Source: Stenomitos rutilans HA7619-LM2 (GTDB lineage: Bacteria; Cyanobacteriota; Cyanobacteriia; Leptolyngbyales; Leptolyngbyaceae). Taken from it: a stretch of 64,000 nt of DNA. The notes beneath the pieces were generated by a model, which searched no databases, was not told the DNA's origin, and worked only from the letters and a program-made list of their open reading frames with translations. The DNA is taken from assembly GCA_019358945.1 (NCBI GenBank), contig JAHHIE010000009.1:1-64000 (forward strand), read 5' to 3'. The position numbers and the translations under genes are program-made. Positions 1 to 9,032 of the stretch are shown piece by piece. The first letter of the stretch is position 1. Each line of letters starts with the position of its first letter.

Positions 1-2
1 GA

Positions 3-95
3 AAAGTGACAGAGGCGTTCAAGCAGACGATGGAGATTGTGTTTGATGAGTACCTGCCAAAATGGAACTACACTGCTAAGCCGCAATCACTATGA
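3..95 (+). CDS. C-terminal fragment of an unidentified protein, possibly a transposase
   Basis: An open frame enters from the left edge and stops with TGA after 30 codons, ending in ..DEYLPKWNYTAKPQSL. The WNYT..P ending recalls the tail of some DDE transposases of the ISAzo13 kind, but the piece is too short to assign. No start is visible inside the window, so the gene continues to the left. Confidence 0.35.
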   Translation, partial: KVTEAFKQTMEIVFDEYLPKWNYTAKPQSL

Positions 96-296
96 TTTCC
101 GGTTTTATTGAATCCATAATCCTAAGTTTTATACAGTCTGAGATGAATTGCTGGCATCTAGCCAGCAATTCTCAGCTTGACGAAGCGCTGTTCAAGCCGT
201 GGTAATGCTTGTATTAAAAGTCAGCCGACCAGGTCGTCGATCGCAACAGAGCAGCTACCACTGCGGTTCAAGTTCAAGTTGCTCCTGGACGAGTAA

Positions 297-396
297 TACC
301 AATTTGAATTGAAAATGCGACACATCCTGTAGGGGCAAGGCAATGCCTTGCCCCTACCCACCAATTGATCTGTAGCCATCATTCTTTAAATCGGTA
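297..396. mobile_element. 100-bp MITE, copy 1 of 3
   Basis: A 100-bp element with terminal inverted repeats (TACCAATTTGAA at the left, the complement of TACCGATTTAAA at the right) and a central palindrome built on GTAGGGGCAAGGC/GCCTTGCCCCTAC. The trinucleotide TAA flanks both ends (294-296 and 397-399), which reads as a target duplication. Near-identical 100-bp copies lie at 12499-12598 and, inverted, at 28872-28971. It carries no coding capacity. Confidence 0.88.
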
Positions 397-790
397 TAAC
401 TTCGATTAGTTTTAGCCAGACGGATGAAACGAGTCTCTTCGAGAGGCTTTGCCAAGGCCTAGTTTCTGCTGGCAGAATGGGGATGGATTTCTCAGACAAG
501 ACAGCTCTAATGCTCTATTCTCGCTAGTATGGCGAGTGGTAATCCAATCCGTGATAATTCCATCAGCGAAGCGTGAAGTTTTGCGTTGGAGGGAGTATGG
601 TCAAAAAAGTTGTGATTGTGGGTTGGTTAGGATGTGTGGCAAAAGAGAAAATTTAATTTGGGCAGTGCTGCGATGCGACATTCGCATCAAAGGCCCTCTC
701 AAGTTACTTCAAGCGTTCGGCAAGTGCTTTCCAGCCTGATCGAGATGCAACTCATGGTATTGAAATCTCCACAAATTCTAGATCAAGTGC
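397..790. other. Gap with no convincing gene; possible flavoprotein start relic
   Basis: No intact gene is supported. At 598 an ATG preceded by a strong GGAGGGAG ribosome site opens MVKKVVIVG, which looks like the first strand of an FAD-binding monooxygenase, but the frame stops after 19 codons. It may be the relic of such a gene. The flavoprotein assignment is a weak inference from a very short motif. Confidence 0.25.
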
Positions 791-1189
791 TTAAGCGGGA
801 CGACACTGAGTGCCTTCACCGGGCGTAATGAATAACACCGAGCTAGAACAGTGAATTTTAGCGGTATGCCAGGTTCCACGAGGCACTACCAGGTAAGCAC
901 CAGGCGCATTGAGAAAAACTATTTTTTCGCTGCCATTTTGCTCCAGCACAAAATCTACCTGACCAGACAGCAGACAGACAATCTCATCTCCAGACGGGTG
1001 CATTTCCCAACTATCCCAGTCTTTCTCAAAGGTATAGTATGAAACCAGGTGCTTTCCTTTGAAGTCACCAAATTTCTGTTCCAGGTCTTGATAAAAGCGA
1101 TCGCTCACGGCAATGGGTATTGCATCACCATTTTCCTCAAGCACAACATAGGTAGAACTGAGGTTGAAGCGATCGCTTTCACGGGTCAT
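791..1189 (-). CDS. Cupin-domain protein
   Basis: 132 residues, one small beta-barrel cupin. The visible cupin marks are WEMHPSGDEIVCLLSGQVDFVLE (metal-binding His and Glu region, about residues 61-83) and a second half with VPRGTWHTAKI near residues 103-113, where His would be another ligand. The substrate cannot be told from sequence. The start is supported by AGGAGA five bases before ATG. The gene lies 34 bp downstream of the DUF899 gene on the same strand and could be co-transcribed with it. Family assignment is solid; role unknown. Confidence 0.75.
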   Translation of the reverse strand: MTRESDRFNLSSTYVVLEENGDAIPIAVSDRFYQDLEQKFGDFKGKHLVSYYTFEKDWDSWEMHPSGDEIVCLLSGQVDFVLEQNGSEKIVFLNAPGAYLVVPRGTWHTAKIHCSSSVLFITPGEGTQCRPA

Positions 1190-1222
1190 AGCGTTCTCCT
1201 AAATTCAGTGTTTAAAGTGAGT

Positions 1223-1951
1223 TTATCCATAGGTCGGCTTCTGGGGCCAGCCCGAGGGTGAGTCTTCAAAATCCTCCTGTCGTCCGTAGGGTGTGGTATC
1301 CAGGAGACTGTAGGCATCAGTGAGCGATTCAACACCACGGGCATAGGTCGAGTAGGTGTGAAAAACATCGTTGCCCATGCGGAAGAAAACACTGAGACCG
1401 TGACTCTCACCCTGCATCACATTTGGTCTGTTGCTTTGTTCCAGATCCGCTTTGTCTCGATAGTTATATTCAAGGGGCGCAATGTTTTCATCCAGCGTGA
1501 CGTGAAAATCATAGTTGAAATCGCTGCCAAAGGAGGAGTACCACGGGATGTTCCAGCCGTTCAGCTTTTGATAGGCTTCGAGTTTGGGTAAGGGGGCACG
1601 AGAAACGAGTACAAAGGTGGTGTCACGATCACCCAACATTGTCAAATCGCTCAGTGCATTGACATAGCCTGTGCAGCCCGTACAGCCTTTGTCCCACTGT
1701 GGGTCAAACATGAAGTGGTAGATGATAAGTTGAGTGCGTTCCTCGAACAAATCCCAGAGTTTGACAGAGCCGTTTGTTCCTTCAAACGTGTATTCTTTCT
1801 CAAGCTTGACCATTGGTAGTCTACGTCGTTCAGCGTTAATACGATCGCGATGCTGAGTATACTCTTTCTCGTGTTCTAGAAGGGTTTTGCGAGCAGCAAG
1901 CCACTCATCTTGTTCAACGATTTTTGGATAGGCTATCTGGTTTTTGATCAT
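1223..1951 (-). CDS. DUF899 family thioredoxin-like protein
   Basis: 242 residues. The pattern [19 protein letters not shown], then [14 protein letters not shown] and [19 protein letters not shown], is typical of DUF899, a thioredoxin-fold family of unknown substrate. The two cysteines in [10 protein letters not shown] (CxxC) sit where a redox site would be. The tail [18 protein letters not shown] is also characteristic. I chose ATG 1951, nine bases after AAGGA, rather than the GTG six codons upstream. It sits in a minus-strand run of small-molecule-modifying genes (SRPBCC, GST, VOC, cupin) of a kind often found together; the physiological role is not known. Confidence 0.8.
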   Translation of the reverse strand: MIKNQIAYPKIVEQDEWLAARKTLLEHEKEYTQHRDRINAERRRLPMVKLEKEYTFEGTNGSVKLWDLFEERTQLIIYHFMFDPQWDKGCTGCTGYVNALSDLTMLGDRDTTFVLVSRAPLPKLEAYQKLNGWNIPWYSSFGSDFNYDFHVTLDENIAPLEYNYRDKADLEQSNRPNVMQGESHGLSVFFRMGNDVFHTYSTYARGVESLTDAYSLLDTTPYGRQEDFEDSPSGWPQKPTYG

Positions 1952-2002
1952 TTCAATTTTTCCTTCCACATGAAAACTTTGCTCGTCACCGCGTAGTAAA
2001 GG

Positions 2003-2161
2003 TTAGGCAGCTGGATCGCAGTTGACCATCCAGGGCGTATCAAATAGCAAAACGACTCGCCCAGAAGGTTTTCTGAAGTTCCATGCGGATGGTTCCGTTT
2101 TCTGATAGAGCGTGGTAGATACGTTCTGCTTTAGATAGATCAGTGAAGTGGAGCGAGACAT
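2003..2161 (-). pseudogene. Remnant of a PhnB-like VOC protein (C-terminal part, frameshifted)
   Basis: After a strong AAAGGAGG site and ATG at 2161, the +1 frame encodes HFTDLSKAERIYHALSENG, then KTFWASRF. The matching ending LLFDTPWMVNCDP lies in the other frame and ends at TAA 2003-2005. These two pieces make up the C-terminal half of a PhnB-like glyoxalase-fold protein. The N-terminal half is missing and at least one frameshift separates the parts, so it cannot give a normal product. It lies directly behind the SRPBCC gene, the usual companion of such VOC genes. Confidence 0.7.
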
Positions 2162-2177
2162 AGAGTTCCTCCTTTGA

Positions 2178-2648
2178 TTAGAGCTTTGCTAGATGTACTT
2201 TGAGGCGATCGAAACATTCAGACCAGCCGGATTGATGAGCATTACGCGATTCTATTGATTCAAAGATGGCTTGATGGAAAGTCATCAATGTTTGCTCGTT
2301 TTGAGCGGTAAACGTGACTGTCACCAGTGCTTCGTGTTTGGGTTGACCATCTTCATCCAGCCACGCGAACGTGAAGACTAATCGTTCAGGTTCAATGATT
2401 TCGCGATACACGCCCTGCATCCAATGGTCACTGCCCTGGGGAGATTGAATACAGGCTCGATATGTGCCGCCCGATCGCACATCCATTTGACAGAATGTGG
2501 TGACAAAGTCTTTCGGACCTAACCATTGAGCGAAATGTTCCGGTTGTGTCCAAACTTGAAAGACGAGTGTGCGGGGTGCATTGAAGACACGAGTCATGGT
2601 TAGCTCGCGTTTTACAGTTGCAACGTCTTCCCCATTGTTTGCTCCCAT
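2178..2648 (-). CDS. SRPBCC / AHSA1-like domain protein
   Basis: 156 residues. Sequence such as LTMTRVFNAPRTLVFQVWT.PEHFAQWLGP, then GGTYRACIQSP.G and ERLVFTFAWLDEDGQP, identifies the START-like AHSA1 (Aha1 C-terminal) family, a hydrophobic-pocket fold that binds small ligands. Such genes commonly sit beside ArsR regulators and VOC proteins, and both occur in this block, partly as pseudogenes. ATG 2648 is chosen because GGGAG lies just upstream; an ATG seven codons earlier is less likely. The ligand is unknown. Confidence 0.8.
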   Translation of the reverse strand: MGANNGEDVATVKRELTMTRVFNAPRTLVFQVWTQPEHFAQWLGPKDFVTTFCQMDVRSGGTYRACIQSPQGSDHWMQGVYREIIEPERLVFTFAWLDEDGQPKHEALVTVTFTAQNEQTLMTFHQAIFESIESRNAHQSGWSECFDRLKVHLAKL

Positions 2649-2769
2649 GTTGCTTCTCCCTCCCATCAATCAAGGGCACACGAGCCAGTCTCAAGTTTTC
2701 CGGCACAACGGTAAACACAGACAATAGTTCCTTCACCTGAATTAAGCCGCGAAGCAACGCGTCAGCTTG

Positions 2770-3438
2770 TTAGGAGGCTCCTTTCAATCGGTCGGGGGGC
2801 TTGCCAGTGAAAACCGCCAACTGAGCGTCGAAAGCACGTTTGAAGGCTGGTCTCGCTTCGCCGCGAGCAACATAGGCGGAGAGGTTCGGATATTCTTCGA
2901 GCAAACTCGATCCGCTCAGCCTGCGTAGTACCTGCACCATCATGAGGTCACCAGCGCTGAACGCATTGTCGAGCCAGTCGGTGTCCCCAAGCCGATTAGA
3001 CAACTCGTTCAATCGGCTGCGGATGCGATCCTCGACAATCGGTAGACGCTGCTCATACCAGGTCTTGTCGTGCTCCAAGTACGTGACGATTTCGTGCTGA
3101 ATGATCGGTGGCTCTACCGTGCTGAGCGCAGCGAACATCCACATGATTGCGCGCGACCGGGCCTTTGCATCCTGTGGTAGGAGTCCTGCATGGCACTCGG
3201 CGATATGGAACACGATCGCCCCCGACTCGAACAAGGCGAGATCGCCTACTTCATAGGTCGGAATCTGCCCGAAGGGATGAAGCGCACGATGCGCGGCTTC
3301 CTTCATCGCACTGAACGAAACAAGACGAACGTCATAAGGTTGACCCACTTCTTCAAGCGCCCAGCGCACGGGCATATCACGTGCCATTCCCTGTCCACGA
3401 TCGGGCGACTGTTCAAATGCAGTAATGGTGGGGATCAT
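2770..3438 (-). CDS. Glutathione S-transferase family protein
   Basis: 222 residues with a thioredoxin-like N-terminal half (MIPTITAFEQSPDRGQGMARD..VRWALEEVGQPYDVR, then HPFGQIPTYEVGDLALFESGAIV, containing the cis-Pro and the E-S glutathione-binding pair) and an all-helical C-terminal half (DTDWLDNAFSAGDLMM, the GST N-capping region). Expected to be cytosolic and to conjugate or reduce electrophiles with glutathione. ATG 3438 has GGAG eight bases upstream. Longer starts would translate the repeat cluster at 3502-3571 and are rejected. Confidence 0.85.
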   Translation of the reverse strand: MIPTITAFEQSPDRGQGMARDMPVRWALEEVGQPYDVRLVSFSAMKEAAHRALHPFGQIPTYEVGDLALFESGAIVFHIAECHAGLLPQDAKARSRAIMWMFAALSTVEPPIIQHEIVTYLEHDKTWYEQRLPIVEDRIRSRLNELSNRLGDTDWLDNAFSAGDLMMVQVLRRLSGSSLLEEYPNLSAYVARGEARPAFKRAFDAQLAVFTGKPPDRLKGAS

Positions 3439-3494
3439 TGGCAGACTCCAAGTGATTACAAATGGGCGCATCCGGTAGTTAGGGGGGGAGATTG

Positions 3495-3571
3495 ACGCGG
3501 GGATGCGGGGATGCGGGGACGCGGGGATTTTGATGCCATTCAAACTCTCCGCGTCCCCGCATCCCCGCATC
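3495..3571. repeat. Inverted pair of GCGGGGAT-type short tandem repeats
   Basis: Units of the form GATGCGGGG and GACGCGGGG are repeated in tandem at 3495-3527. A perfect 23-bp inverted copy occurs at 3549-3571 (left arm 3502-3524), separated by 24 bp. The RNA would fold into a strong hairpin in the leader of the GST gene. Short tandem repeats of this kind are common in filamentous cyanobacteria. Confidence 0.8.
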
Positions 3572-3620
3572 ATCTAGATGCAAACTCGCCTCTAAACTTT
3601 GTCGTAGCGTGACACCTTGT

Positions 3621-4100
3621 CTAACGGATACCGTCTGCTGCACGCTCAATTGTGGCAATGTCGAGCTTGACCATTTGCATCATCGCCTCTTGAGCACGTC
3701 GGGCACGGTCTACGTTGGGGTCGTTGAGTAATTCGATCATTCGCCTGGGTACGATTTGCCAGGAAAGTCCCCAACGATCTTTGACCCATCCACAGGCGAT
3801 TTCCGAGCCACCCTCTGCGAGAGCAGCCCATAGGCGATCGACTTCGGGCTGGTCATCACAATGGATTTGAAATGACACGGCTTCAGTAAACGGAAACTGC
3901 GGACCGCCGTTTAGCCCCACGTATTGGATACCAGCCAGAGTGAATTCGACCGTCAAGACCATTCCGGCGGGGCCACTCGGCGTATCAGCGGGAGACTTGC
4001 AAATACGATCAATGCGCGAATCTGGCAGCAGGGAGACATAGAACTCAGCCGCCGCCTCAGCGTTGCCGTTAAACCATAAACAGGGAACGATTTTTTGCAT
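3621..4100 (-). CDS. PhnB-like VOC (glyoxalase-fold) protein
   Basis: 159 residues. MQKIVPCLWFNGNAEAAAEFY at the start and WGLSWQIVPRRMIELLNDP near the end match the PhnB-like branch of the vicinal-oxygen-chelate superfamily (often misnamed 3-demethylubiquinone methyltransferase). Two beta-alpha-beta-beta-beta units are visible. Enzymatic activity has not been established for most members. The start has GGAG nine bases upstream. Two more VOC genes in this block, at 2003-2161 and 4114-4518, are broken; this is the intact one. Confidence 0.85.
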   Translation of the reverse strand: MQKIVPCLWFNGNAEAAAEFYVSLLPDSRIDRICKSPADTPSGPAGMVLTVEFTLAGIQYVGLNGGPQFPFTEAVSFQIHCDDQPEVDRLWAALAEGGSEIACGWVKDRWGLSWQIVPRRMIELLNDPNVDRARRAQEAMMQMVKLDIATIERAADGIR

Positions 4101-4113
4101 AAAGTTTTCTCCA

Positions 4114-4518
4114 TTAATTTCCTTGTTCTGGGCTGGGTTCTAGGTATACCAGCTCCCAAATGTGCCCGTCTAAGTCCTGAAAACCATGACCATCCATAAA
4201 TCCATGATCTTCAGGTTCTCTGTAAGTGTTGCCGCCCGCTGCAACTGCTTTTTTCACCATTTCATCCACAGCGGCTCGACTCTCGCTAGACAAGCAAACG
4301 AGTACTTCAGTGCTTTTCGTCGCATCACAAATTGCATTCGGCGTAAAGGTCTTAACCTGTCGTGCACCAACAGCATCACAAAAACATTGTCAGCCACAAT
4401 CATGCAAGTTGTTATCTCATCGGTAAATTCAGGATTGAATTTAAAGTCGAGTTGTGTGAAGAACTGCACCGATCGGTCAAGGCTCTCACGGGTAAATTCA
4501 CAAAAATCTGAGTGCCAT
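4114..4518 (-). pseudogene. Decayed VOC/glyoxalase family gene with several frameshifts
   Basis: Read on the minus strand from ATG 4518, the pieces are TQIFVNLPV, then LDRSVQFFTQLDFKFNP..DNVFVMLLVHD, then KTFTPNAICDATKSTEVLVC..AAVDEMVKKAV..GNTYREPEDHGFMDG.GFQDLDGHIWELVYL. Together they make a full-length VOC protein, but they lie in three different frames. At least two frameshifts are needed, one near 4487 and one near 4350. The AAAGGAG ribosome site is intact. It follows the broken ArsR gene, so the regulator-target unit has decayed as a whole. Confidence 0.85.
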
Positions 4519-4536
4519 CGTTTCTCCTTTGTTCAA

Positions 4537-4902
4537 CTAGCGATCGCTGCTTTTCTCCTCTGTCTGCAATTCCTGGAGATACTCATCCAGGCGATCGAAA
4601 CGTTGTTCCCAGAATTGGCGATAGTGTTCCAGCCAGTTTGTGACATCCTTCAGCGGTTCCGGATTGAGTTGGCAGGGTCGCCATTGAGCATCTCGACTGC
4701 GGGTAATCAGGTGGGCACGGTCCAGAACTTTGAGATGTTTGGAGATGGCAGGTAGGCCCATCTCAAACGGTTCAACGAGTTCTGTAACAATCGCTTCTCC
4801 TTGAACAAGCTATGCCAGAATTGCCCGACGGGTGGGGTCAGCCAAAGCGGAGAGTAACACTCAATTGATCTTTTTTAGAGACACTTCGTGGACAGTGGAC
4901 AT
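4537..4902 (-). pseudogene. ArsR-family regulator with two in-frame stop codons
   Basis: From ATG 4902 one frame gives MSTVHEVSLKKIN, stop, LLSALADPTRRAILA, stop, LVQGEAIVTELVEPFEMGLPAISKHLKVLDRAHLITRSRDAQWRPCQLNPEPLKDVTNWLEHYRQFWEQRFDRLDEYL. This is a complete winged-helix ArsR repressor of the SRPBCC-linked type, interrupted by TGA (4861-4863) and TAG (4810-4812). The rest of the frame is open, so the damage looks recent. A truncated product from ATG 4761 would lack the first helices. Confidence 0.88.
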
Positions 4903-5012
4903 TTAGATGAGGAGTATTTAACCGCTCAGTTAACTAAGTATTAGGTTAAATGTACTATTCAAAGCTGTCAAGAGCAATCTCCATTGTTTTGATAAACTTT
5001 TGTGTTGAAGTT

Positions 5013-5401
5013 CTATTTCAGAAGGAGGCCTGTAAACAATGCTGCTGCTGCCAGTGCATCATTGAGCGGCACATTGCAGGCGATCGTCACATCGATCGTG
5101 ACAACAAGGTAGAACAGGGCATCAACGAGTAAGGAGACAGTAACGGATTGCTGCCATTTGAGCAGAACGGAAACCGCTAGAACGAGACAAGCGAAAGCCG
5201 TTCCAAACAAAGCGCTCATGAACAACGGATTATCGCCGTAATATTGATCGATTGCATCGCGGCAATCCCTTGAGATGGTTGAAGTCGAGCTAGAGCAGGC
5301 ATGACGAAGGTGGAGAAGGCGAAGAAAACTCCTGCTGCCAACCCACAGCCCAAAGCCGTCAACAGCGTCAATGTAAAAAGCCATTGGGGGAGCATTGCCA
5401 T
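5013..5401 (-). pseudogene. DUF1772 (anthrone oxygenase-like) membrane protein, frameshifted
   Basis: MLPQWLFTLTLLTALGCGLAAGVFFAFSTFVMPALARL..GIAAMQSIN lies in one frame and NPLFMSALFGTAFACLVLAVSVLLKW..SLLVDALFYLVVTIDVTIACNVPLNDAL in the next, joined by a one-base shift near 5230. Together they form the four-helix DUF1772 membrane protein. The usual C-terminal part after VPLNDALA is also lost and replaced by a short tail ending at TAG 5013. Therefore inactive. Confidence 0.82.
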
Positions 5402-5903
5402 CTGTTCGCTGAGGTGAATTGCGTCACGCAGTTCGGGGGGTGTTGCTCTGGTGATGTAAAAGCGGCGGCAATCCAGGGTTTATCGACATGGGGGATGGGA
5501 TTGCGTCCAATATCTCGGTAGGCGATCACTCCATCATAGAAATTGCTTTGATGTGTGGATTCAATAACCATAGTCATTTGAGCAAACAGTTTCGACAATC
5601 CACAGGCGTAACTCCAACTGCGTACAGAGGCGATCAGCAACCATAGCCTGCGCCTTGAAAGACCCGATTGAGTTGATTGTTTTTGTATGCATAGATTTCA
5701 AAACTGGTGCTTTCGTAGGCTTTACATTGGACGATCGCTTCCTGAACTCCATCACCCGTAAAGCGGCAGGAAATACAACCTGGGTGTGATGAGAAGCGCG
5801 ATGTCAATGCGCTTCTAGACAGAGAAAAATAGGAGTAGCTAAAGCTTGTGTCATTGATATAATTTACGGCATGGCTGATGATACTGACAGGGAAAAAGTG
5901 CAA
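5402..5903 (-). other. Probable decayed coding sequence, unidentified
   Basis: No intact gene. The minus strand holds two protein-like stretches. One, at about 5440-5580, reads ..DIGRNPIPHVDKPWIAAAF.. and could be the end of an NmrA-like reductase. The other, at 5640-5777, reads FTGDGVQEAIVQCKAYESTSFEIYAYKNNQLNRVF, resembling the tail of a secreted repeat protein. Both lack proper beginnings. I treat them as ruins; identities are guesses. Confidence 0.3.
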
Positions 5904-6024
5904 TGATTACCCTACCTGGAGTTGCAATTCAGAGCCAAATCTGTGGAAGTTCAGCCTCTCTGGTCTATCAGGGTGTGAGAGTGCATCGACATCGCAAGAA
6001 TTTTGAGGAGCATTCATAGCGCTA

Positions 6025-8145
6025 ATGAACTATCTTCACAAGTTTCATTTAGTCGAGGCAGAGAAAGCACGGGTCTTGGGGCAATTTCTTGAGGCAGAAG
6101 AACTTTACGAACAAGCGATCGCAGGTGCTGCTGAACATGAGTTTATTCAAGAAGAAGCATTAGCCTATGAATTAGCGGCGAAACACTATCTGGCGCGAGG
6201 TCGAGAAAAGTTTGCTCAAACTTACATGAAAGAAGCTCACTCCTGCTATGAACGTTGGGGTGCAACGGCAAAGGTCAAAGATTTAGAAACTTGCTATCCA
6301 CAGTTCTTTGCTCAGAGGGCAGCTTCTGCATCAACTCATACGATTGTTGAAAATGCTGCTGATCACTCCGCTATCGCGACTTTAGCGCAACAGGTCGCTG
6401 AACGAACCGCAGCGTTACAGAAAAGTGAAGCGAACTACCGCAATCTGATCCAAACTGCGAATTCAATCATCATTCGCTATGATCCGCAAGGACGAATTCA
6501 GTACATAAATGATTATGGGCTAAGATTTTTGGGTTATGAGGAAAATGAGATTTTAGGGCACACCTTACTCGAAACGATTGTTCCAGAAACTGAAATCTCT
6601 GGACGCGATCGCAAACAATTTATTCAAGATCTACTTCGCAATCCCGCATCCTACCAACACGCAGAAGGTGAGAACTTGTGTCGAGATGGCAGACGGGTTT
6701 GGGTTGCCTGGTCAAATCAAGCCATCTTGGATAAACAGGGACAGATCGTAGAATTTTTATCCGTTGGCAATGACATCACCCAGCACAAACAAGCAGAAGA
6801 GGCATTACAACGCAGTGAAGCCAAGTTCCGAACGATCTTTGAAAACTCGCAGGTTGGCATCTACCGCACCCGCACCTGTGATGGCTTAATTCTCAATGCC
6901 AATCAACGCTTTGCCGATCTGTTGGGCTTTGATTCACCAGAGGAAATCATTGGACTGGAACACACCATCGGCTATTGGGTCAATCCCAGCGATCGCCAAC
7001 AAGGCATTGAGTTGATGAAGCGGGATGGGGAAGTGCGAAGCTTTGAAGTCCAGATGCGAAAACGAGATGGGACATTGTTTTGGGGACTTTTCTCTTCTTA
7101 TCTGAATGCAGTCGATGACTACATCGAAGGCGTGATTGCAGATATTAGCGATCGCAAACAGGCAGAAATAGCACTGCAAGCCTCTGAAGCAGAACTGCGA
7201 GCGCTCTTTTCAGCCATTCCCGATCCAATCTGTATCTTCAATGCTGAGGGGCAATTGATCTGTGCCATTCAAGGAAATCCGTCCTATGGAGAGTTGCATC
7301 GGGAGGAGTATATTGGCACAACACTGCATCAACTTTATGCTCAGGAACAAGCGGATGAGTTTCTGCATTACATTCAGCAGGTGCTGAGAACCCAAGAAGT
7401 TTTCACCGTTGAATACAGCCAATGGATCGCCGGACGAGAAATCTGGTTTTCGGCTCGCATTGCTCCAATTCAGCACGAGCAGGTGATTTGGTTGGTGCGA
7501 GATATCACACCGCAAAAACAAGCAGAAGCCGCCTCGATTTTAGAAGAGCGGAACCGCATGGCGCGTGAAATTCACGACACACTCGCTCAGGCGTTTACAG
7601 GCATTCTGGCTCAGGTAGGAGCCGCAAAGCAGGTGCTAACGGATGATTTAGAAGCAACTGAGGCACATCTAGACCTGATCAAAGAATTGGCGCGAACTGG
7701 ACTGACTGAAGCGCGGCGATCGGTCGTCGCGCTCCGTCCTCAGCTTTTGGAGGAAGGCAGTTTACAGAGCGCTCTCCATCGTCTCGTCGCTCAAACCAGG
7801 GCTACCGCAACTAATACCACTTTGTATGATGAGATCAAGGGTGTGGTATATACTCTACCCACTGAGGTTGAGAGTAACCTACTGCGGATGGGGCAGGAAG
7901 CATTAACCAATGCGATTAGACACGCCAATGCTGACGAAATTCGAGTGGAGTTAGTCTACGATCGCAATCAGGTTTGTTTGCGTGTGGCAGACAATGGACA
8001 GGGCTTTGGCGTTGGGAGTATTCCATCCTCTGAGGGGTTTGGCTTACTCGGCATGAGCGAACGGGCAGAGCGCATTGGCGCACAACTCACGATTCGGAGT
8101 CAACCTGGACAAGGGACAGAGATTATGGTGGTAGTTGGGGTATAA
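6025..8145 (+). CDS. PAS-domain sensor histidine kinase (HisKA_3 / NarL-partner type)
   Basis: 706 residues, no membrane segment, so cytosolic. Residues 1-95 are TPR-like helices resembling the end of the TPR block in large cyanobacterial kinase hybrids. Three PAS units follow (about 135-250, 263-380, 385-500), the joins marked by DITQHKQAEEAL, DISDRKQAEIAL and DITPQKQAEAA. The kinase core has the HisKA_3 box ..MAREIHDTLAQAF with phospho-accepting His517, then the N box (QEALTNAIRHAN), DNGQGFG and GFGLLGMSERAERIG of HATPase_c. The response regulator begins 6 bp after its stop, so the pair is one two-component system. The signal is not evident; PAS cofactor residues cannot be assigned. Confidence 0.9.
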   Translation: MNYLHKFHLVEAEKARVLGQFLEAEELYEQAIAGAAEHEFIQEEALAYELAAKHYLARGREKFAQTYMKEAHSCYERWGATAKVKDLETCYPQFFAQRAASASTHTIVENAADHSAIATLAQQVAERTAALQKSEANYRNLIQTANSIIIRYDPQGRIQYINDYGLRFLGYEENEILGHTLLETIVPETEISGRDRKQFIQDLLRNPASYQHAEGENLCRDGRRVWVAWSNQAILDKQGQIVEFLSVGNDITQHKQAEEALQRSEAKFRTIFENSQVGIYRTRTCDGLILNANQRFADLLGFDSPEEIIGLEHTIGYWVNPSDRQQGIELMKRDGEVRSFEVQMRKRDGTLFWGLFSSYLNAVDDYIEGVIADISDRKQAEIALQASEAELRALFSAIPDPICIFNAEGQLICAIQGNPSYGELHREEYIGTTLHQLYAQEQADEFLHYIQQVLRTQEVFTVEYSQWIAGREIWFSARIAPIQHEQVIWLVRDITPQKQAEAASILEERNRMAREIHDTLAQAFTGILAQVGAAKQVLTDDLEATEAHLDLIKELARTGLTEARRSVVALRPQLLEEGSLQSALHRLVAQTRATATNTTLYDEIKGVVYTLPTEVESNLLRMGQEALTNAIRHANADEIRVELVYDRNQVCLRVADNGQGFGVGSIPSSEGFGLLGMSERAERIGAQLTIRSQPGQGTEIMVVVGV

Positions 8146-8151
8146 GGTGAA

Positions 8152-8811
8152 ATGACTACTCCACATCTCACACCCCACACCCCACACTCCACACCCCCAA
8201 TCCGAGTTCTGATCGCGGACGATCATGCTATTTTTCGGCAAGGACTAGCCACGATTATTAACCGTGATCCAGATATGCAGGTGATTGCACAAGCCGAAAA
8301 TGGTGAACAGGCGATCGCGCTATTTGAGGAACACCAACCGGATGTCACGCTAATGGATCTGCGAATGCCGGAAGTGGAAGGAGTTGCTGCTATCAGTGCA
8401 ATTTGTGCGACTGCTAAATCCGCTCGGATTATTGTACTGACCACCTATGATAGTGACGAAGATATCTATCGGGGATTGCAGGCAGGCGCAAAAGGATATC
8501 TGTTGAAAGAAACTGAACCTGACGAGCTTCTGAATGCGATTCGTACCGTTCATCGAGGTCAGCAGTATATTCCACCTGATGTGGGAGCAAAGTTAGTGCA
8601 GCGCCTCAGCAATCCAGAACTGAGTGAAAGAGAACTGGCAGTCTTGCGCTCACTGGCACAAGGGATGAGCAATGCTGACATTGCGACTGCTTTGAGTATC
8701 GGGGAAGGCACGGTTAAATCTCATGTCAATCGAATTTTGAATAAGTTAGATGTTAGCGATCGCACCCAAGCTGTGATTGTTGCCGTTAAGCGCGGCATTG
8801 TCAGTTTATAG
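8152..8811 (+). CDS. NarL/FixJ-family response regulator
   Basis: 219 residues. The receiver has the acidic pair ADDH near residues 23-26, phospho-acceptor Asp69 in MDLRMPE, TTYD and the K of GYLLKE. The C-terminal LuxR-type helix-turn-helix is LSERELAVLRSLAQGMSNADIA, then EGTVKSHVNRIL.KLDVSDRTQA. It is the partner of the kinase just upstream (6-bp gap, AGGTG ribosome site). The first 17 residues are an extra, His/Pro/Thr-rich leader encoded by a CACACCC-type repeat; normal receivers start directly at IRVLIADD. Targets unknown. Confidence 0.92.
   Translation: MTTPHLTPHTPHSTPPIRVLIADDHAIFRQGLATIINRDPDMQVIAQAENGEQAIALFEEHQPDVTLMDLRMPEVEGVAAISAICATAKSARIIVLTTYDSDEDIYRGLQAGAKGYLLKETEPDELLNAIRTVHRGQQYIPPDVGAKLVQRLSNPELSERELAVLRSLAQGMSNADIATALSIGEGTVKSHVNRILNKLDVSDRTQAVIVAVKRGIVSL
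8161..8198 (+). repeat. CACACCC-type short tandem repeat inside a coding start
   Basis: Units close to CACCCCACA are repeated five times within 38 bp, overlapping codons 4-16 of the response regulator. They add residues TPHLTPHTPHSTPP in frame. Such heptamer-like repeats are typical of filamentous cyanobacterial intergenic DNA; here one has been taken into a gene. Confidence 0.7.
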
Positions 8812-9032
8812 GATGCACTTTCGATCAACTTCGAATTCTAACTTAAGTTATAGCCAGCTTTCTACACTGCGATCGCATAGTTACTCTATCAATTTGTACT
8901 GTGAAATTTTTAACTCACTGTAGACGACGACTTGAAGGCGATTTCCTATATTGAATTTATGCAAATAGAGATGCAGCCAAGGGATCGAGCAAGTCAATTG
9001 CAAGGTTTCCTGTCTGCTACGGATGTAGAAAA

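Noticed and set aside
2428-2757. 109-codon minus-strand frame over the SRPBCC gene start
   Set aside because: Alternative frame of a clear SRPBCC gene, without similarity to known proteins.
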